Origin: Pelargonium cotyledonis
Taxonomy: Eukaryota > Streptophyta > Magnoliopsida > Geraniales > Geraniaceae
Reading direction: 5' to 3'
Assembly: GCA_036897625.1 (NCBI GenBank)
Contig: JAYMTA010001252.1
Location: forward strand, 1 to 20,949
DNA length: 20,949 nt
The notes under the pieces were generated by a model. That model saw nothing but the letters and a program-made list of their open reading frames with translations, was not told the origin of the DNA and ran no database searches. Shown here piece after piece: positions 17,072-20,949 of this stretch. Position numbers and translations under genes: made by a program. Each line of letters opens with the position of its first letter. Within the stretch, counting starts at the first letter, position 1.

Positions 17072-17104
17072 TCGGAGACTCAAAATAAACAAATAGGACT
17101 GTAA

Positions 17105-20100
17105 TAGGGATGGCAAAATGACCCGAACCCGATGGGGACCCGGTCTTCCTGATCCGATCGGGGCGGGCTTGCAATTTTGGGGTTTCGGGGCGGGTTCGGG
17201 GCAGAAAAATAAATACCCGTCGGGGCCGGGGAAGCTATACCCCGCCCCGCCCCGTAACCCGGTACAGTAATATATATATATATTAAATACTTTTTGTTTT
17301 TCTTTTAAAAATTGTTCAGTAATTAAGAAATAGGAAACTAAACTCTGATTCAAAAGAAAAGAAATAGGAAACTCAAGAGTCATACCCTTTTGATACTGAC
17401 TTGAGATTACAGAGACTAGAGTTCTATTGTTCTACACTTCTCCTCTTAAATCTTAAGACTATTCTCATAGGCATCATCGGCGGCGGAGTGTGGAAGCCGG
17501 ACAGCGATCAGAAAGGGTGATTTGGTTAGTTTGTAAACATGTATAATATAGTTTTGTTGCTTTACCTTTATGTTTAGTGGTGAAATTGTTTAGTAGTTTA
17601 CTAGTTTATATATATAGATGAGCATGATGTGTTGTTGTTCGTGTGTGTGTGTGTGTGTATATATATGTATATGAGATGGCTTATCTTACTGTTATGATGT
17701 GGTGTTGTGTATATCAGTATATAGTGTGTTGCTGTGTTGCTTTTTGTTTTTTAAATTTCAACAGCCTCTTTCATTTTTTAAAGAGTTCATAGCAAAGATT
17801 GTTAGCTCTCTAATCAGAAGAAAATATCAATACTCAATTTTAATGTCATCTTGTACTGTGATTATTGCAAATCTCAACACCATTAATACTATGTTTCAGG
17901 ATTGCTTCACACCACAACAAACAAAAATCAATCTAAATTGTTAACCCTCAACTCAACTCCTCCAAATTGATCATAGGTTGATACGGGGTTTTCAATGGAC
18001 TTCATTTTCTTGCTTCTTACATGTATGATGTATCTATATATATATTTACACAGACACACTCACACACACACACTTAATTACGAGTGATTCTTATAATTTT
18101 AGTTTTTATACTTTTAGAGTTTCAGATTAAGTAATGTTACACATGACATAGAATTAAGTTGATTTTTGAAAAACAAGCTATGGCTTGAGGGAGCAGTTTC
18201 ATATCTAGTGTGATTTGGTTAATTTGTTTTACAATATCATTCCATATATAAATGCTTGCATTACTTTCAATTCTTATGTTTGCTAATTTAAAAAAAAATT
18301 ATATTTATATTCACTCCTAAAGAAACATAATATTATTTGCAGGAATTTTCATTATGGAAAATGAAGTTAATCTCTCTAAAGCTTCACTTGGGGGTAATGG
18401 TAGTACTAATCAATCCTCTCAAGGTGTTGGTAACTCATCAATGCAAGTCGATTGTCAAGAGCATGTTCCGAATTATATAATCAAGAGGATAATGTGGAAA
18501 TTACTTCGAGTACTTCTAAGCAAGATGCAAATGTGGATAACTCAAAATTGAAATCTGTGGTTTGGAATCACTTCAAGAAGGTGGTCATAAACAAAGAAGT
18601 AAAGGCCATTTGTAACTATTGTGACAAGAAACTGGGAGCTGCTAGTAAGAATGGGACAAAACATCTTCATGATCATTTTGATAGATGTCCGAGACGGAAA
18701 GTTCAAGATATACGACAACATGTTTTGGTGAAAAAACAAAATAAGGTTGATGGAAAAATTCTTCTAAGCAACTATCATTTTGATGAAGACGTTTCAAGAA
18801 AAGAACTTGCTCATATGGTTATTTTACATGAGTATCCTCTTTCAATGGTTGAACACCATGGATTTAGAAAGTACTCGGCGAGCCTTCAACCCTTGTTTAA
18901 AGTTCCTTCTCGAAATACAATTAAGGATGACGTCTTGAAAATTCATGAGTATGAGAAGGAGAAAACTTTACGTTTGCTGGAGAAAAATGAAGGAAGAATT
19001 GCTATAACAACAGATATGTGGACGTCAAGCAATCAAAAAAAGGGATTCATGGCTATCACAACGCACTTCATTGACAACCATTGGAACATGCAGAGTAGAA
19101 TTATAAGGTAATTAATTAAGCTTCTACCTTATTATTATTATTATTTTTTTTTTCATATAAATTTTCGTTAATTAGTTTCTTACTTTTTCTATTGGAATGT
19201 GCTAGGTTTGTTTATGTGCCATGTCCACATACTTCCAATATTCTTTCCAAAGTTCTCTTTGAGCGCATGCTAGATTGGAATTTGGATAGTAAGTTGTCTA
19301 CAATTACAGTAAATAATTGTACAACTAATGATGCCATCATCAGAAATTTACTAGACATGCTTCCTACTAGCTCACTTTTGTTAAATGGACAACTTCTTCA
19401 CATGCGTTGTTGTGCTTATATTTTAAACTTGATTGTTCAAGATGGGTTGTCTATTATTAGTGATGCCATAGAGAGGGTACGAGATAGTATTGCTTTTTGG
19501 ACTGCAACTCCAAAAAGATTGCAAAAGTTTGAAGAAGTGGCACATCATTTGAACATCTCAAGCACCAAAAAATTGTCTCTTGATTGCAAGACACGTTGGA
19601 ATTCTACATACTTGATGCTGAGTGTTGCTTTAGTGTATAAGGAAGAATTCATGCGCTTGCAAATTCGGGATGAGCTATTCAAATGTTGTCCAACTACCAA
19701 GGATTGGGATGTAGCTGAAGAGGTATGTAGCAAGTTGCAAATTTTTCATACAGTGACTGAGAAATTTTCTGGAACAAAATACCCTACATCAAACATATTT
19801 TTTCCAGAAATTTGTCAAATTAAATTTTCTCTACTTTCATGGCAATCATCTGCATCTCCTATTATAAAGTCATGACATCAAGTATGTTGAATAAATTTGA
19901 CAAATATTGGTCCACTGTTCATGGTATTATGAGTGTTGCTGTTGTTTTGGATCCAAGATACAAATTGAAGTTATTGCAGTATTTCTTTCCTCAGCTTTAT
20001 GGTAGTAATTCTGCTGTTGAGATTAAAAATTTTAAGGATCTTTGTTATAAACTACTTGAGGAGTATCAATCTAGAGGTCCAAGAAAAAGAAGTCGTCATG

Positions 20101-20692
20101 AAATGTCAAGTTCTGAAACTTCTTCATTTGAGGTGTCGAGTTTTGAAATGTCTAGTATCATGTCTGGATTCGATTCATTTGTTAGTGAAGCAGATGATAT
20201 GACAATGAAATTTGAGTTGGAGCATTACTTGGAGGAGAAGGTTATACCAAGAAGTGTGGATTTTGATATATTAGTTTGGTGGAAGACTAATGGGTTCAAA
20301 TATCCGACTTTACAGAAAATAGCTAAAGATAATTTAGTCATTCCAATTTTTACAATAACATCTGAGTCTGCGTTCAGTACAGAAGGTAGATGGGTGAGCC
20401 CTCATTGTAGTAGACTCCACCCGAAAACTTTAGAGGCACTTGTATGTGCTCAGAATTGGTTATAAGGCGACATCTGAGGTAAATTATATCTTCTATGTTT
20501 TTTCTTGTTAAATTATGATGCCACATATATATACATATACATATATTAATTTGTTTGTTTTCTTTTCATATAATGTGTACATATAGAGACTTGCTCTACA
20601 GAAATGGATGCTTATTGTCAAACTGTTGAATATGATTATAATGACGATGAGGTAGATTAACATAAACACATGTTTTACATACTATGTATAAT

Positions 20693-20741
<49 letters not shown>

Positions 20742-20949
20742 TTACAATCATTATTTTTTGTTTCAGGAAAGTTCAAAGACAATGGCAAGTACTTGAAGAT
20801 GATGGACTAAGAACTATTTTGAACTATTAATATTTTGTCAAAAATGGATTATATTATTATTATTATTTTTTTTTTTTTGAGAATGATTGTTTAAATAGTT
20901 ATGTTTAACAGTGGATTGTGGAAAATAGTGTTCTATATGTTTGGTTATA
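17105..20949 (+). mobile_element. hAT (Ac-type) element, 5' part; 3' end outside the window
   Basis: The left end is TAGGGATGGCAAAATG, matching the T/CAGGGATG starts of plant Ac-type hAT elements. It is followed by GC-rich subterminal repeats (CGGGGC, GGGTTCGGGGC, CCCCGCCCCGCCCC) to about 17265. The flanking octamer would be GACTGTAA (17097-17104); its partner and the right terminal repeat are not in the window. Inside lie a probable non-coding leader with an intron ending at the acceptor 18341-18342, a broken transposase (18354-20796) and GT/AC/AT microsatellites (17641-17670, 18052-18074, 20693-20740). It begins 25 bp from the end of the 674-bp element. Confidence 0.75.
18354..20796 (+). 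pseudogene. Broken hAT transposase, BED zinc finger / RICESLEEPER type
   Basis: In order this shows an N-terminal leader from ATG 18354, a BED zinc finger (CNYC at 18611-18622 with H/H/H/C to 18688), the first catalytic Asp in TTDMW (19013), a 98-bp intron (19108-19205), the block NNCTTND, CKTRWNS (about 19588), and the C-terminal dimerisation region with LDPRYK and SESAFS (E at 20364). Short 3' exons (20602-20651 and 20767-20796) restore an acidic YDYNDDE tail. Lesions: a frame change near 18440-18480, a one-base frame change near 19871, in-frame TAA (20463) and TGA (20475), and GAT-type Asp replaced by Asn (19312) in the VDN motif. It is inactive as read, but its domains are still easily recognised, so it is fairly young. 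Confidence 0.9.

Noticed and set aside
20693-20740. (AT)n(GT)n tract as a functional Z-DNA or origin element
   Set aside because: It is an ordinary microsatellite inside an intron of the broken transposase; no further evidence of function.

Overview
This window is nuclear DNA of a eudicot plant. It is AT-rich, genes carry GT-AG introns, promoters show plant-type TGGGCY (site II) and telo-box motifs, and all recognised proteins are plant housekeeping proteins. There are four host genes and a dense layer of hAT-type transposon material. No CRISPR, rRNA, tRNA or bacterial features were seen.

Layout. 1-2155: gene-poor repetitive DNA (a GC-rich low-complexity block, decayed repeats, a 331-bp hAT-type element with a perfect 8-bp target duplication). 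2156-4276, minus strand: NDUFA2 (B8), a mitochondrial complex I subunit in three coding exons, with an 80-bp hAT miniature element and two local duplications in its long second intron. 4370-4432: its site II promoter cluster. 5153-8720, plus strand: eRF1, the translation release factor, with a leader intron, an intron-free 436-codon CDS and an unusual 3'UTR. 10148-12859, plus strand: ribosomal protein RPL10 (uL16), with a 1.8-kb leader intron holding five tandem box C/D snoRNA-like units. 14347-16815, minus strand: a twin-CX9C protein of the Mrp10/mS37 mitochondrial ribosomal family, with an inferred non-coding first exon. 16398-17071: a 674-bp non-autonomous hAT element that encloses the inferred promoter of that gene. 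17105 to the window end: a hAT (Ac-type) element with a broken BED-finger transposase; its 3' terminus lies outside.

Themes. All four host genes serve translation or mitochondria, and at least three promoters carry site II elements. The eRF1 stop is UAG followed by CAAUCA, which fits the tobamovirus-type leaky context CARYYA. An intron lies 137 nt downstream, and the frame after the stop stays open across that spliced intron. This is the architecture expected for the readthrough/NMD autoregulation reported for Arabidopsis eRF1-1. In RPL10, the repeated intron unit has a D'-box guide complementary over 14 nt to the invariant 18S rRNA segment CAAGGCTGAAACTT, so the ribosomal protein intron appears to host guides for 18S 2'-O-methylation.

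All calls come from reading the sequence and from family knowledge; no search or alignment could be run. Splice sites are inferred from GT/AG context and protein continuity.
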